19,117 bases of DNA. It comes from Halonatronomonas sp051745425 (GTDB lineage Bacteria; Bacillota; Halanaerobiia; Halanaerobiales; Halarsenatibacteraceae). Below the pieces are notes generated by a model, which was given only the letters and a program-made list of their open reading frames with translations, was not told where the DNA came from and did no database searches. Within the stretch, counting starts at the first letter, position 1. Every line of letters starts with the position of its first letter. The DNA lies in the NCBI GenBank assembly GCA_051745425.1, contig JBNJEB010000021.1, forward strand, positions 1 through 19,117, read 5' to 3'. Shown here in pieces: positions 7,718-14,247 of this stretch. Made by a program: the position numbers and the translations under genes.

Positions 7718-9784
7718 TTATTCTATATCAATAGCAGAAAAAATATCAATTCTCTCACCTGGTGATGGGTCCTGGTCCTTAACAGTTCCTGATATCATAC
7801 CATTAAGTTTAAACCCGAATCTCCATGCCCTCTGCTCGGCTTCATGAGCAGATAAACCTTCTAAATCAGGTACAGCAGCTTTTTTTGATTTATAAGAATT
7901 ATTATCTAAATATAATCTCACTGTTGATGATTCAGATATTTTAGTTCCAGGCAGAGGTGTTTGAGCAATAATTTTTTCTCCCTTACCTATCAGTTTAACA
8001 TTTAAATTTCTATTTCTCAATTCAGATTCTATAAGATTAACATCTTTATCAGAATAATCATTAATTGTTATAGTCTCTTCTGGAGTATTCTCTTCAGAAT
8101 AACTCCTATTAGATATTGAAATATCAAGATGTCTAACTAAATTACTGGCCAAAGAATTAAATGTCGGGACCACATTTTCACTTGCATAATAATCTTCATC
8201 CTTTAAATCATAAAATACAACATAAATTAATAATTCAGGCTCATCGCCAGGAAGTAACCCTACAAATGATGTGTCATAAATATCCTCTTCTCCGTAATGC
8301 CTTGAAGTCCCGGTTTTCCCCCCGACTAAATAACCATCTATACCTGCTGAACTTCCAGTCCCGGTCTGCACAGCATTAATCATTAAGTTTTTAACTTTTT
8401 CTGCAGTATTTTCTGAGAGAACCTGTCTTATTTTATGAGATTCTAATTTTTTCTCTTCAGCTTTCTCGTAATTATAAACTCTATCAACCAATCTAGGCTC
8501 ATATAAATAACCTCCATTAGCTATGGAAGCCACAGCTGTAGCCAATTGTAACGGTGTTGCAGTTAATCCATGCCCAAAGCTCATGGTTGCCTGCTCAATT
8601 TCAGTATACTGTCCTGGAACTAATGAACCTGTACTCTCGCCAGGAAAATTAATTCCAGTTTTACTGCCAAAATTAAATGACCTTAAACCAGTAAGATATT
8701 CTTCAGAGTCTATATTTAAACCCATCTGTACAAAACCTGGATTACTGGAGTTAGCAAAGATATCACTAAAATCCTGCCAGCCATGACCGCCACGGCGCCA
8801 GCTACTTATCTCTTCTCTTCCCACATTGATATGTCCAGGATCACTAAAATAATCATTCATATCATAATACCCATATTCCAGGGCAAGTGCTGCAGTAAAA
8901 ATCTTGAATATAGACCCAGGCTCAAAACTGTTCTGGATAGCCTTATTTCTCCTTGTATTCAGATTATATTCTGAAAAATCATTAGGATTAAAATCAGGTT
9001 TATTGGCCAGGGCAAGTATGCTGCCATCTTCTGGATTCATTACAATAATAGATCCACCAGAAATATCATGCTTACCCATTGCTTCTTCTAATTCTTTTTC
9101 AGCATAATATTGACTTACCTCATCAATTGTCAAAAATATATCGTTGCCTTCCTGAGGAGGAATATAATCCATAATGCCATCAGGAATAGTCCTTCCACTT
9201 GCATCATATTCTTTTAAAGATCTACCTGGAATTCCTTCCAGCTCATTATTATAGGAGAGTTCTATCCCCTCTAAACCAAAATTATCAATGCCTGTAAAAC
9301 CAATAATCTGTCCTGCCAGATTATCTTGAGGATAAAGCCGCTCATCTTCCTGAATATATGAAATACCAGATATATTCATCTCTTCAATCTCTTGATAAAT
9401 TTCATCGCTAACTTTTCTTTCTATATAAACTAAATATGAATCTCTCTCCAGGCGACTTTTAATTTTAGCTTCATCAATAGACAAAATCCCCGCTAATAGC
9501 GACGCTATGTGAGCGGGGTCTTCAATTTGATCCGGGAAAGCAATAACAGTTTTACTTTTAGTATTAACTGCTAATTCCTTTCCATTCAGATCATAAATAT
9601 TACCTCTATTAGTTTCTATACTCAAATTTTTTACCCTTTGATTCATTGCCATATTTTTATAATAATCACTCTGTAATAACTGAATCCAAACCAGCCTGGC
9701 AACCAATATAAATAATGCGATCAACAAAAGTATGAAAATTACTTTTATTTTTTCTTTAATAACTACATGATATTTATCTGCCAT
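7718..9784 (-). CDS. ftsI: Class B penicillin-binding protein (FtsI / Pbp2B / SpoVD type) with two PASTA domains
   Basis: Septal transpeptidase that cross-links stem peptides outside the membrane, normally working with FtsW. The 688-residue product has a short cytoplasmic tail and one membrane anchor (about 12-35). A PBP dimerisation region follows (RGNIYDLNGKELA, 60-72). The transpeptidase domain holds the SxxK motif with nucleophile Ser291 and Lys294 (GSIFK), SSN at 346-348 and KTG at 490-492. The C-terminal stretches at about 570-627 and 635-688 read as two PASTA repeats (the second begins AAVPDLEGLSAHEAE). The ATG follows AGGTGG with seven bases between. Two PASTA domains place it with Gram-positive division PBPs; whether its main role is vegetative division or spore cortex (SpoVD) cannot be told here. 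A GC-rich hairpin lies inside the gene (9488-9518). Confidence 0.93.
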   Translation of the reverse strand: MADKYHVVIKEKIKVIFILLLIALFILVARLVWIQLLQSDYYKNMAMNQRVKNLSIETNRGNIYDLNGKELAVNTKSKTVIAFPDQIEDPAHIASLLAGILSIDEAKIKSRLERDSYLVYIERKVSDEIYQEIEEMNISGISYIQEDERLYPQDNLAGQIIGFTGIDNFGLEGIELSYNNELEGIPGRSLKEYDASGRTIPDGIMDYIPPQEGNDIFLTIDEVSQYYAEKELEEAMGKHDISGGSIIVMNPEDGSILALANKPDFNPNDFSEYNLNTRRNKAIQNSFEPGSIFKIFTAALALEYGYYDMNDYFSDPGHINVGREEISSWRRGGHGWQDFSDIFANSSNPGFVQMGLNIDSEEYLTGLRSFNFGSKTGINFPGESTGSLVPGQYTEIEQATMSFGHGLTATPLQLATAVASIANGGYLYEPRLVDRVYNYEKAEEKKLESHKIRQVLSENTAEKVKNLMINAVQTGTGSSAGIDGYLVGGKTGTSRHYGEEDIYDTSFVGLLPGDEPELLIYVVFYDLKDEDYYASENVVPTFNSLASNLVRHLDISISNRSYSEENTPEETITINDYSDKDVNLIESELRNRNLNVKLIGKGEKIIAQTPLPGTKISESSTVRLYLDNNSYKSKKAAVPDLEGLSAHEAEQRAWRFGFKLNGMISGTVKDQDPSPGERIDIFSAIDIE
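9488..9518 (-). other. GC-rich hairpin inside the ftsI coding sequence
   Basis: CCCCGCT at 9488-9494 pairs with AGCGGGG at 9512-9518. Inside it ATAGC (9496-9500) pairs with GCTAT (9504-9508) around a GAC loop, with a one-against-three interior bulge. On the sense (minus) strand the stem is followed by ATTTTG. It covers codons about 89-99 of the transpeptidase. No function is known; it may be coincidence or an mRNA structural element. Confidence 0.5.
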
Positions 9785-9795
9785 ATTAATACCAC

Positions 9796-10239
9796 CTATT
9801 CTAAAGTAGCAGCTCTAACATTTTGTATTCCATGCAAAAATGATGATACCCAATTAGAATCACTGTTACTGGCATAAAGAATTTCATTTTCAGATGGCAT
9901 ATCTTCTTTTAATACAAGTCTTGTTACATTTTCAGCTTCAACCATACCTAGATCCTGCCGGGCAACCTTTTCAATTCTTTTTAACGAGGTTTTACTCGAT
10001 AAATCTAAAATTAATTCTCTATTCTCGGCCTGTAATTCTGATAAATTATTTTCTAAAACTTCTAATTGATAATTTAAATGTACTAATCTTAATGACTGGC
10101 TAATAATTAAGCTTATTGGTAAAATTAATATTATAAACAACACCAGGATTGCAATACCTGCCTTTTTCTTTTGTTTACTACTGGAATAATCTTTTTTCCT
10201 TGTATAACTGGACTCTGTACCACCAATAATTTTTGACAT
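9796..10239 (-). CDS. ftsL: Cell division protein FtsL-like
   Basis: Small bitopic division protein, normally a scaffold that joins FtsW/FtsI to the divisome. The 147-residue product has a lysine-rich cytoplasmic tail (to about 27) and a single hydrophobic segment (about 28-47). A leucine/asparagine-rich heptad stretch follows (about 52-82), predicted to be coiled coil, then RIEKVARQDLGMVEAE (88-102), the usual membrane-distal FtsL ending. The remaining C-terminal tail is polar and unassigned. An ATG at 10284 would add 15 residues but lies inside rsmH; the ATG at 10239 has AGGAGGGGG nine bases upstream. FtsL proteins are poorly conserved, so the call rests on topology, the coiled coil and position between rsmH and the transpeptidase gene. 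Confidence 0.87.
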   Translation of the reverse strand: MSKIIGGTESSYTRKKDYSSSKQKKKAGIAILVLFIILILPISLIISQSLRLVHLNYQLEVLENNLSELQAENRELILDLSSKTSLKRIEKVARQDLGMVEAENVTRLVLKEDMPSENEILYASNSDSNWVSSFLHGIQNVRAATLE

Positions 10240-10248
10240 TAAACCAGA

Positions 10249-10257
10249 CCCCCTCCT
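10249..10257 (-). promoter_or_regulatory. Ribosome binding site fixing the ftsL start
   Basis: AGGAGGGGG ends nine bases upstream of the ATG at 10239, just after the rsmH stop. It argues against the longer start at 10284 inside rsmH. Confidence 0.7.
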
Positions 10258-10267
10258 GATTTTAAAA

Positions 10268-11197
10268 TTAAATTCGTTCAGCAACCCTTAACTTAGCAGA
10301 GCGTGCTCTTCTATTTTCCTCTATTTCTTTTTCATCTGCTGTTACCGGACTTTTCGTAATAACCTTTAAAGTCTTTTCTTTATCACACCTGCAAACTGGA
10401 ATCTCAGGCGGGCAGATACATTCTTTAGCCCCATCTCTGAAACTATGTTTAACCAGTCTATCCTCTAACGAATGAAATGATATAATACAAGCCCTGCCTT
10501 TAGAATTTAATATAGAAGGTATTAGTTCTAAAATCTTCTCTAATTCTTTTAATTCCTGATTAGTCTCAATTCTAATAGCTTGAAATGTTCTTCTTGCAGG
10601 ATGACCTCCTGAGTTTCTTGCAGAAGCCGGGATTGCCATTTTAATAATATCAACTAAATCTTGAGTTGTATTAATCTGATTTTTCTGCCTCTCTCTAACA
10701 ATAAATTTAGCAATTCTAGTTGCCCATCTTTCTTCGCCGTATTTGTAAATTATTTCATTTAGTTTATCAACTGAATAATTGTTAATAATTTTTTTGGCAG
10801 TTAAAGATTGAGTTTTATCCATTCTCATATCCAAAGGTGCACTTTTATTATAACTAAAGCCTCTTTCAGCTTTATCTAATTGAGGTGAAGAGACTCCTAA
10901 ATCTAAAATAATCCCATCTAAACCTGAAAATCCTAAACTGGTTAATATCTCTGGAATCGCCGTATAACTTTCATGATAAATTTTAGCCTTAGCTTCAGGT
11001 AAATATTCTCTGCAATATTCAATAGCCTTTAAATCTTTATCTGTGCCAATTAATAAGCCATTTCCTGTACCTAAATTATCAATAATAGCCTTTGAATGCC
11101 CCCCTCGACCTAAAGTTCCGTCGAAATAAATACCATCAGGCTTTATATTTAAATATTTAATTGTTTTCTCTAATAAAACTGGATTATGTTCTGACAT
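10268..11197 (-). CDS. rsmH: 16S rRNA (cytosine-1402-N4)-methyltransferase RsmH (MraW)
   Basis: SAM-dependent methyltransferase that modifies C1402 of 16S rRNA in the decoding centre. The 309-residue product opens with HNPVLLEKTIKYL and the SAM-binding motif DGTLGRGGHS (26-35). Then come DLGVSSPQLDKAERGFSY, RIETNQEL, ISFHSLEDRLVKH, and the Cys-rich C-terminal block CICPPEIPVCRCD that many RsmH proteins share. The ATG follows AAGGTGG with seven bases between and lies 23 bases after mraZ. Length and motif order are typical. Its place directly after mraZ is the standard dcw arrangement. Confidence 0.96.
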   Translation of the reverse strand: MSEHNPVLLEKTIKYLNIKPDGIYFDGTLGRGGHSKAIIDNLGTGNGLLIGTDKDLKAIEYCREYLPEAKAKIYHESYTAIPEILTSLGFSGLDGIILDLGVSSPQLDKAERGFSYNKSAPLDMRMDKTQSLTAKKIINNYSVDKLNEIIYKYGEERWATRIAKFIVRERQKNQINTTQDLVDIIKMAIPASARNSGGHPARRTFQAIRIETNQELKELEKILELIPSILNSKGRACIISFHSLEDRLVKHSFRDGAKECICPPEIPVCRCDKEKTLKVITKSPVTADEKEIEENRRARSAKLRVAERI

Positions 11198-11220
11198 AAT
11201 ATTTCCACCTTATATAATAT

Positions 11221-11652
11221 TTATATGCCTAAATCTTCCATGGTGGCAGCGATATCTTCATGTGATTCCTCTGCCTCTATCATAAATTCATCCCATTTTT
11301 CCTTAGACCATAGTTCTATTCTATTTGCCAGACCAATTATAACTATTTCTTTATTTAAATCTGCATAATCTCTTAAATTCTGGGGCAAACTAACTCTCCC
11401 CTGTTTATCGAGATTTGTTTGATCAGCTCCTGAAAAGAAAAACCTGGTAAAACTTCGGGCATTTTTACTTGTTATCGGTAGTTCTTTCAACTTGCTTTCT
11501 AAAATCTTCCATTCTTCAATCGGGTATAGAAATAGGCAATTATCCAGTCCACGGGTAATTACAAAATCACCATCAAGGCTTTCTCTAAACTTAGCCGGCA
11601 TTGTTACCCGGCCCTTTTTATCCATATTATGAACAAACTCTCCCATAAACAT
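11221..11652 (-). CDS. mraZ: Transcriptional regulator MraZ
   Basis: DNA-binding regulator of the dcw cluster. MraZ proteins form ring oligomers with two AbrB-like (SpoVT/AbrB fold) units per chain. Both units are visible in the 143-residue product: DKKGRVTMP (11-19) with KFRE, and the second DKQGRVSLP (82-90) with QNLRD. The protein starts MFMGEFVHN as is usual; GGGGGTG upstream serves as ribosome site. A second ATG two codons later is less well spaced. In other bacteria MraZ binds short direct repeats at about 10-bp period in front of its own gene. Such an array lies immediately upstream here (11664-11698), so autorepression of the operon is likely. Confidence 0.96.
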   Translation of the reverse strand: MFMGEFVHNMDKKGRVTMPAKFRESLDGDFVITRGLDNCLFLYPIEEWKILESKLKELPITSKNARSFTRFFFSGADQTNLDKQGRVSLPQNLRDYADLNKEIVIIGLANRIELWSKEKWDEFMIEAEESHEDIAATMEDLGI

Positions 11653-11663
11653 ACCTATTTCAC

Positions 11664-11698
11664 CCCCATATCTACCACTTTAAACCACAATATACCAC
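11664..11698 (-). promoter_or_regulatory. Probable MraZ operator: GTGGT repeats at 10-bp period
   Basis: On the minus strand GTGGT occurs at 11698-11694, 11688-11684 and 11678-11674, exactly 10 bases apart. TGGGG at 11668-11664 stands at the fourth position. Known MraZ sites are TGGG-type repeats with 5-base spacers in E. coli and AAAGTG-type boxes in Mollicutes; the third repeat here even reads AAAGTGG. The array lies 12 bases from the mraZ start codon. The repeats are seen directly; MraZ binding is inferred. Confidence 0.75.
11689..11697 (-). promoter_or_regulatory. Candidate dcw promoter, extended -10 element
   Basis: TGGTATATT on the minus strand fits an extended -10 (TGnTATAAT-like) and is overlapped by the first GTGGT repeat, which would suit repression by MraZ. 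No convincing -35 is seen. An alternative -10, TAGTAT, lies a few bases further upstream. Confidence 0.35.
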
Positions 11699-11759
11699 TC
11701 TCATACTACCTTATTCTTCTTCGAACTAAAAACTCCTTTTTTATTTAGTGATTTTTTAC

Positions 11760-11785
11760 AAAAAAAATCCCCTTTTTCAAGGGGA
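11760..11785 (-). terminator. Rho-independent terminator between the trpS-ddl operon and mraZ
   Basis: TCCCCTT (11768-11774) pairs with AAGGGGA (11779-11785) around a four-base loop. On the minus strand the stem is followed by eight T residues (11767-11760), a textbook intrinsic terminator. It would stop transcripts coming from ddl. It lies about 340 bases beyond the ddl stop and only about 110 bases before mraZ. Confidence 0.85.
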
Positions 11786-11914
11786 ATAGTTAAAAAGTCT
11801 TATTTTTTTATTGGAAAACTTAAATTTAAGCGACCAAATTGCTGTAAAACCTATGATTATTAAAGAAAATAAATTCTATTAATACTAATAACCTGAAAAC
11901 TATCTTAGTCCTTA

Positions 11915-11941
11915 TCCCACTCACTCCCACTTCAATACCAC
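11915..11941 (-). promoter_or_regulatory. Second MraZ-box-like GTGG cluster
   Basis: Minus-strand GTGG cores stand at 11941-11938, 11930-11927 and 11920-11917, spaced 11 and 10 bases. The last two form TGGGA-N5-TGGGA. Both this cluster and the proximal operator begin with GTGGTAT. Binding is inferred from this likeness only. Confidence 0.4.
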
Positions 11942-11985
11942 CCCAGTACCAACCCAGTACCAACCCAGTACTAACCCAGTACTGA
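11931..11985. repeat. Short tandem repeat, 11-bp unit, about four good copies
   Basis: On the plus strand the unit CCCAGTACCAA is exact at 11942-11952 and 11953-11963, with one change at 11964-11974 (CCCAGTACTAA) and two at 11975-11985 (CCCAGTACTGA). A degenerate copy precedes at 11931-11941. The unit is not a multiple of three and no reading frame crosses it. CAGTACTG at 11977-11984 is a perfect palindrome. Confidence 0.85.
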
Positions 11986-12070
11986 TACTAATCCATACCT
12001 GACCTGATTTACTCCTTTTTATCTATCTTCAATTAATTGCTTTTAGCCTATAACTTTAAACTGTGAATGA

Positions 12071-12101
12071 AAATTAAATAAAATTATATTTTATTTAATT
12101 T
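12071..12101. repeat. Perfect A/T-only inverted repeat downstream of ddl
   Basis: Fourteen bases at 12071-12084 pair exactly with 12088-12101 around a TAT loop; every base in the 31-base element is A or T. It lies 24 bases past the ddl stop. It could form a 3'-end hairpin on the trpS-ddl transcript or a cruciform; no proper T-run follows it. Confidence 0.7.
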
Positions 12102-12125
12102 CCAGGGATTATACTTATTAAAAAA

Positions 12126-13166
12126 TCAGGATATATTAATAAGTTTTTTTAATAAATCTAAATAACCTATTCCACTTGCTTCCCACATCCTGGCATACAT
12201 ACTTTTAGAAGTAAAACCTGGCATGGTATTTATTTCATTTATGAGTATATTATTTTGCTTATCTAAAAAGAAATCAATTCTTGCTAGCCCACTACAATTT
12301 ATAAGTTGAAAAGTTTTTTCAGCTAAATGACGAATCCTCTTCTCCAGTCTCTTATTTAAATCTGCTGGTGTTTTTAAAATAGTATCATTAGAATAATACT
12401 TGGCTTCATAATCATAAAATTCATTTGCTGGAATAATCTCTCCAGGTTTAGAAGAAATACATCCATTAAAAGTCTCAAGAAGAGAGCATTCAAGTTCCCT
12501 GCCCTCAACCTCTGCCTCTATTAAAATTCTTTTATCGTAATTTAAAGCAGTCTCAATGGCTAATTCAATTTCTTCTTCCTCAGTAACTCTAGTAATGCCT
12601 ATACTGGAACCTAAATTTGCTGGTTTAACAAATAATGGATAAGAAATTTTTTGACTTATCTCTCTTTTTATAGTTAAAATCTGTTTAGCTTCTGAATTTA
12701 GCCATTCTCTTTTAGAAATAATCAGATATTCAGTCTGGGGTAGATTATATTTATCAATAATATTTTTTGAGTATATCTTATCCATAGAAACTGCTGAAGC
12801 TGAAGTTCCAGCCCCAACATAGGGAATATCCAGGACCTCAAAAAACCCCTGGATTTTACCATCCTCTCCAAAGGGTCCATGCATCAGAGGAAAGACTAAA
12901 TCTATATTATCAGGAAAGTTATTAACTAAACTGGCAAAAATAGTTTGATATTTAGAAGTAATCTTTTTTGAGTAATCTAAATCTCCCTCAATTACCCTTT
13001 TAGAAGTCTCCAAATCTATCCAGTAACCATCCTGATTAATTAAGATTGGAGTAAGATCAAATTCTGTATGTAACAACTCTTGATAAACAGACCTTGCAGA
13101 CATAATAGAGACATCATGCTCAGCTGATCTACCACCAAAAACTAATAAAATATTTCTAGCAGACAT
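12126..13166 (-). CDS. ddl: D-alanine--D-alanine ligase
   Basis: ATP-grasp enzyme that joins two D-Ala into the dipeptide used by MurF, in the cytoplasm. The 346-residue product starts LLVFGGRSAEHDVSIMSA (near 7-24) and has MHGPFGEDGKIQGFFE (95-110), SMDKIYSK (127-134) and the ATP-contact block KPANLGSSIG (181-190). EAEVEGRELE (217-226), FYDYEAKY (250-257) and INEINTMPGFTSKS (309-322) follow. The Tyr-containing FYDYEAKY block is that of D-Ala-D-Ala ligases; the D-lactate-using relatives usually have Phe at the key tyrosine, so normal D-Ala-D-Ala termini are predicted. Its ATG overlaps the trpS stop by one base (TAATG), with GGGAAG upstream. It belongs to the trpS operon, not to the dcw transcript. 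Confidence 0.95.
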   Translation of the reverse strand: MSARNILLVFGGRSAEHDVSIMSARSVYQELLHTEFDLTPILINQDGYWIDLETSKRVIEGDLDYSKKITSKYQTIFASLVNNFPDNIDLVFPLMHGPFGEDGKIQGFFEVLDIPYVGAGTSASAVSMDKIYSKNIIDKYNLPQTEYLIISKREWLNSEAKQILTIKREISQKISYPLFVKPANLGSSIGITRVTEEEEIELAIETALNYDKRILIEAEVEGRELECSLLETFNGCISSKPGEIIPANEFYDYEAKYYSNDTILKTPADLNKRLEKRIRHLAEKTFQLINCSGLARIDFFLDKQNNILINEINTMPGFTSKSMYARMWEASGIGYLDLLKKLINIS

Positions 13167-14176
13167 TAAATATTCTTCCCATTAAAATAATCAATTTTCA
13201 TAACCTCTCTGACCTTCCTGATTGTCTCTTCACCTTCTGATTTAGCCTGTTCTGTACCACTAATTAAGATATCCCTGATTAATTCTGGTCTGTTTAAATA
13301 CTTCTTTCTTCTTTCTCTCATCGGATCTAAAAATCTATTAATCTTATCAGCTAATTTATTTTTACAATCAACACAACCAATTGTTCCCTGCCTGCAATTA
13401 CTTTCAATTTCTTCAACTTCATCTGTATTAAATGCATCATGATAATGAAAGACTGTACAGATATCGGGATTGCCTGGATCTGTGGCTCTAATTCTTCCTG
13501 GATCAGTAACAGCTGTCATCACCTTTGATTTAACTTCTTCTTCTGTATCAGCAAGAAAGATTGCATTATTTAAACTCTTGCTCATCTTGGCCTTGCCATC
13601 CAGCCCCAGCAGACGAGGAAAATCACTAATTTTAGGTTCAGGAACTGGAAATACTTCACCATATAAATTATTAAACTTCCTGACAATCTTTCTGGTCTGT
13701 TCAATATGGGGCAATTGATCTTCGCCAACTGGTACTAAATTTGCCCGGCAAAAAGTTATATCGGCAGCCTGACTGACTGGATATCCGATAAATCCATAGG
13801 TCATATCCTTATAATTATATTGATCTGCTTCAGCCTTTATAGTTGGGTTTCTTTCCAGTTGATTCATTGTAACTAGCATTGAATAAAAAACAGTAAGTTC
13901 CGCAATCTGAGGAACTAAAGATTGAATAAAAATAGTAGCCTTATCAGGGTCAATCCCTGCTGCCAGATAATCTAGAGCTACCTGTTTGACATCTTTTCTG
14001 ATTTTAGAAGGGTTATCAAAATTGGTAGTTAAAGCCTGGACATCAGCTATAATAATAAAAGTATCATATTCATCCTGTAAATCAATTCTATTTTGCAAAC
14101 TACCAACATAATGACCTAAATGTAATTTCCCTGTTGGTCTATCTCCTGTCAGAATTCTCTTTTCATTACTTGACAT
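13166..14176 (-). CDS. trpS: Tryptophan--tRNA ligase with a four-cysteine iron-sulfur-type motif
   Basis: Class I aminoacyl-tRNA synthetase charging tRNA-Trp. The 336-residue product has the HIGH-type motif PTGKLHLGHYVGS (14-26), IIADVQALT (42-50), GYPVSQAADI (131-140), GEDQLPHIEQTR (151-162) and the KMSKS loop (197-201). In the C-terminal half Cys240, Cys261, Cys268 and Cys271 form C-x20-C-x6-C-x2-C. This closely resembles the C-x22-C-x6-C-x2-C cluster ligands described for Thermotoga maritima TrpRS, so a [4Fe-4S] cluster is likely. AGGTGG precedes the ATG. A strong promoter lies just upstream (14212-14240). No T-box leader fits in the 71-base gap before it. The stop overlaps the ddl start. 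Confidence 0.96.
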   Translation of the reverse strand: MSSNEKRILTGDRPTGKLHLGHYVGSLQNRIDLQDEYDTFIIIADVQALTTNFDNPSKIRKDVKQVALDYLAAGIDPDKATIFIQSLVPQIAELTVFYSMLVTMNQLERNPTIKAEADQYNYKDMTYGFIGYPVSQAADITFCRANLVPVGEDQLPHIEQTRKIVRKFNNLYGEVFPVPEPKISDFPRLLGLDGKAKMSKSLNNAIFLADTEEEVKSKVMTAVTDPGRIRATDPGNPDICTVFHYHDAFNTDEVEEIESNCRQGTIGCVDCKNKLADKINRFLDPMRERRKKYLNRPELIRDILISGTEQAKSEGEETIRKVREVMKIDYFNGKNI

Positions 14177-14211
14177 ATTCCCACCTCATTTATATTATTA
14201 CTAATAAAAAA

Positions 14212-14240
14212 ATTATACCATGAAATAATTTGACTAACAA
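14212..14240 (-). promoter_or_regulatory. Promoter of the trpS-ddl operon
   Basis: On the minus strand TTGTTA (14240-14235), a 17-base spacer and TATAAT (14217-14212). ATGG directly before the -10 makes it an extended -10. It lies 35 bases upstream of the trpS start, just after the end of the topoisomerase B gene. Confidence 0.75.
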
Positions 14241-14247
14241 GATCCAG

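Larger units (their letters stand above)
11653..12125. other. 473-base non-coding region between ddl and mraZ
   Basis: No open frame with a ribosome site is visible on either strand. Reading toward mraZ (minus strand), it holds an all-A/T hairpin (12071-12101), a short 11-bp tandem repeat array (11931-11985), a second GTGG/TGGG cluster (11915-11941), a 12-base palindrome CTTAAATTTAAG (11819-11830), a rho-independent terminator (11760-11785), and a candidate promoter overlapped by MraZ-like repeats (11664-11698). It is the longest gene-free stretch in an otherwise compact window. Confidence 0.85.

Noticed and set aside
11931..11985. CRISPR array
   Set aside because: The 11-bp units are directly adjacent, without spacers, and far shorter than CRISPR repeats; no cas genes are near.
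14210..14231. AAATTAT/ATAATTT inverted repeat followed by T residues as a terminator for the topoisomerase B gene
   Set aside because: The stem is seven A:T pairs with an eight-base loop, too weak to be convincing, and its arm is the -10 region of the trpS promoter, which explains the sequence better.
14177..14247. T-box leader for trpS
   Set aside because: Only 71 bases separate the two genes and the promoter occupies much of that space; no room or conserved T-box sequence is seen.
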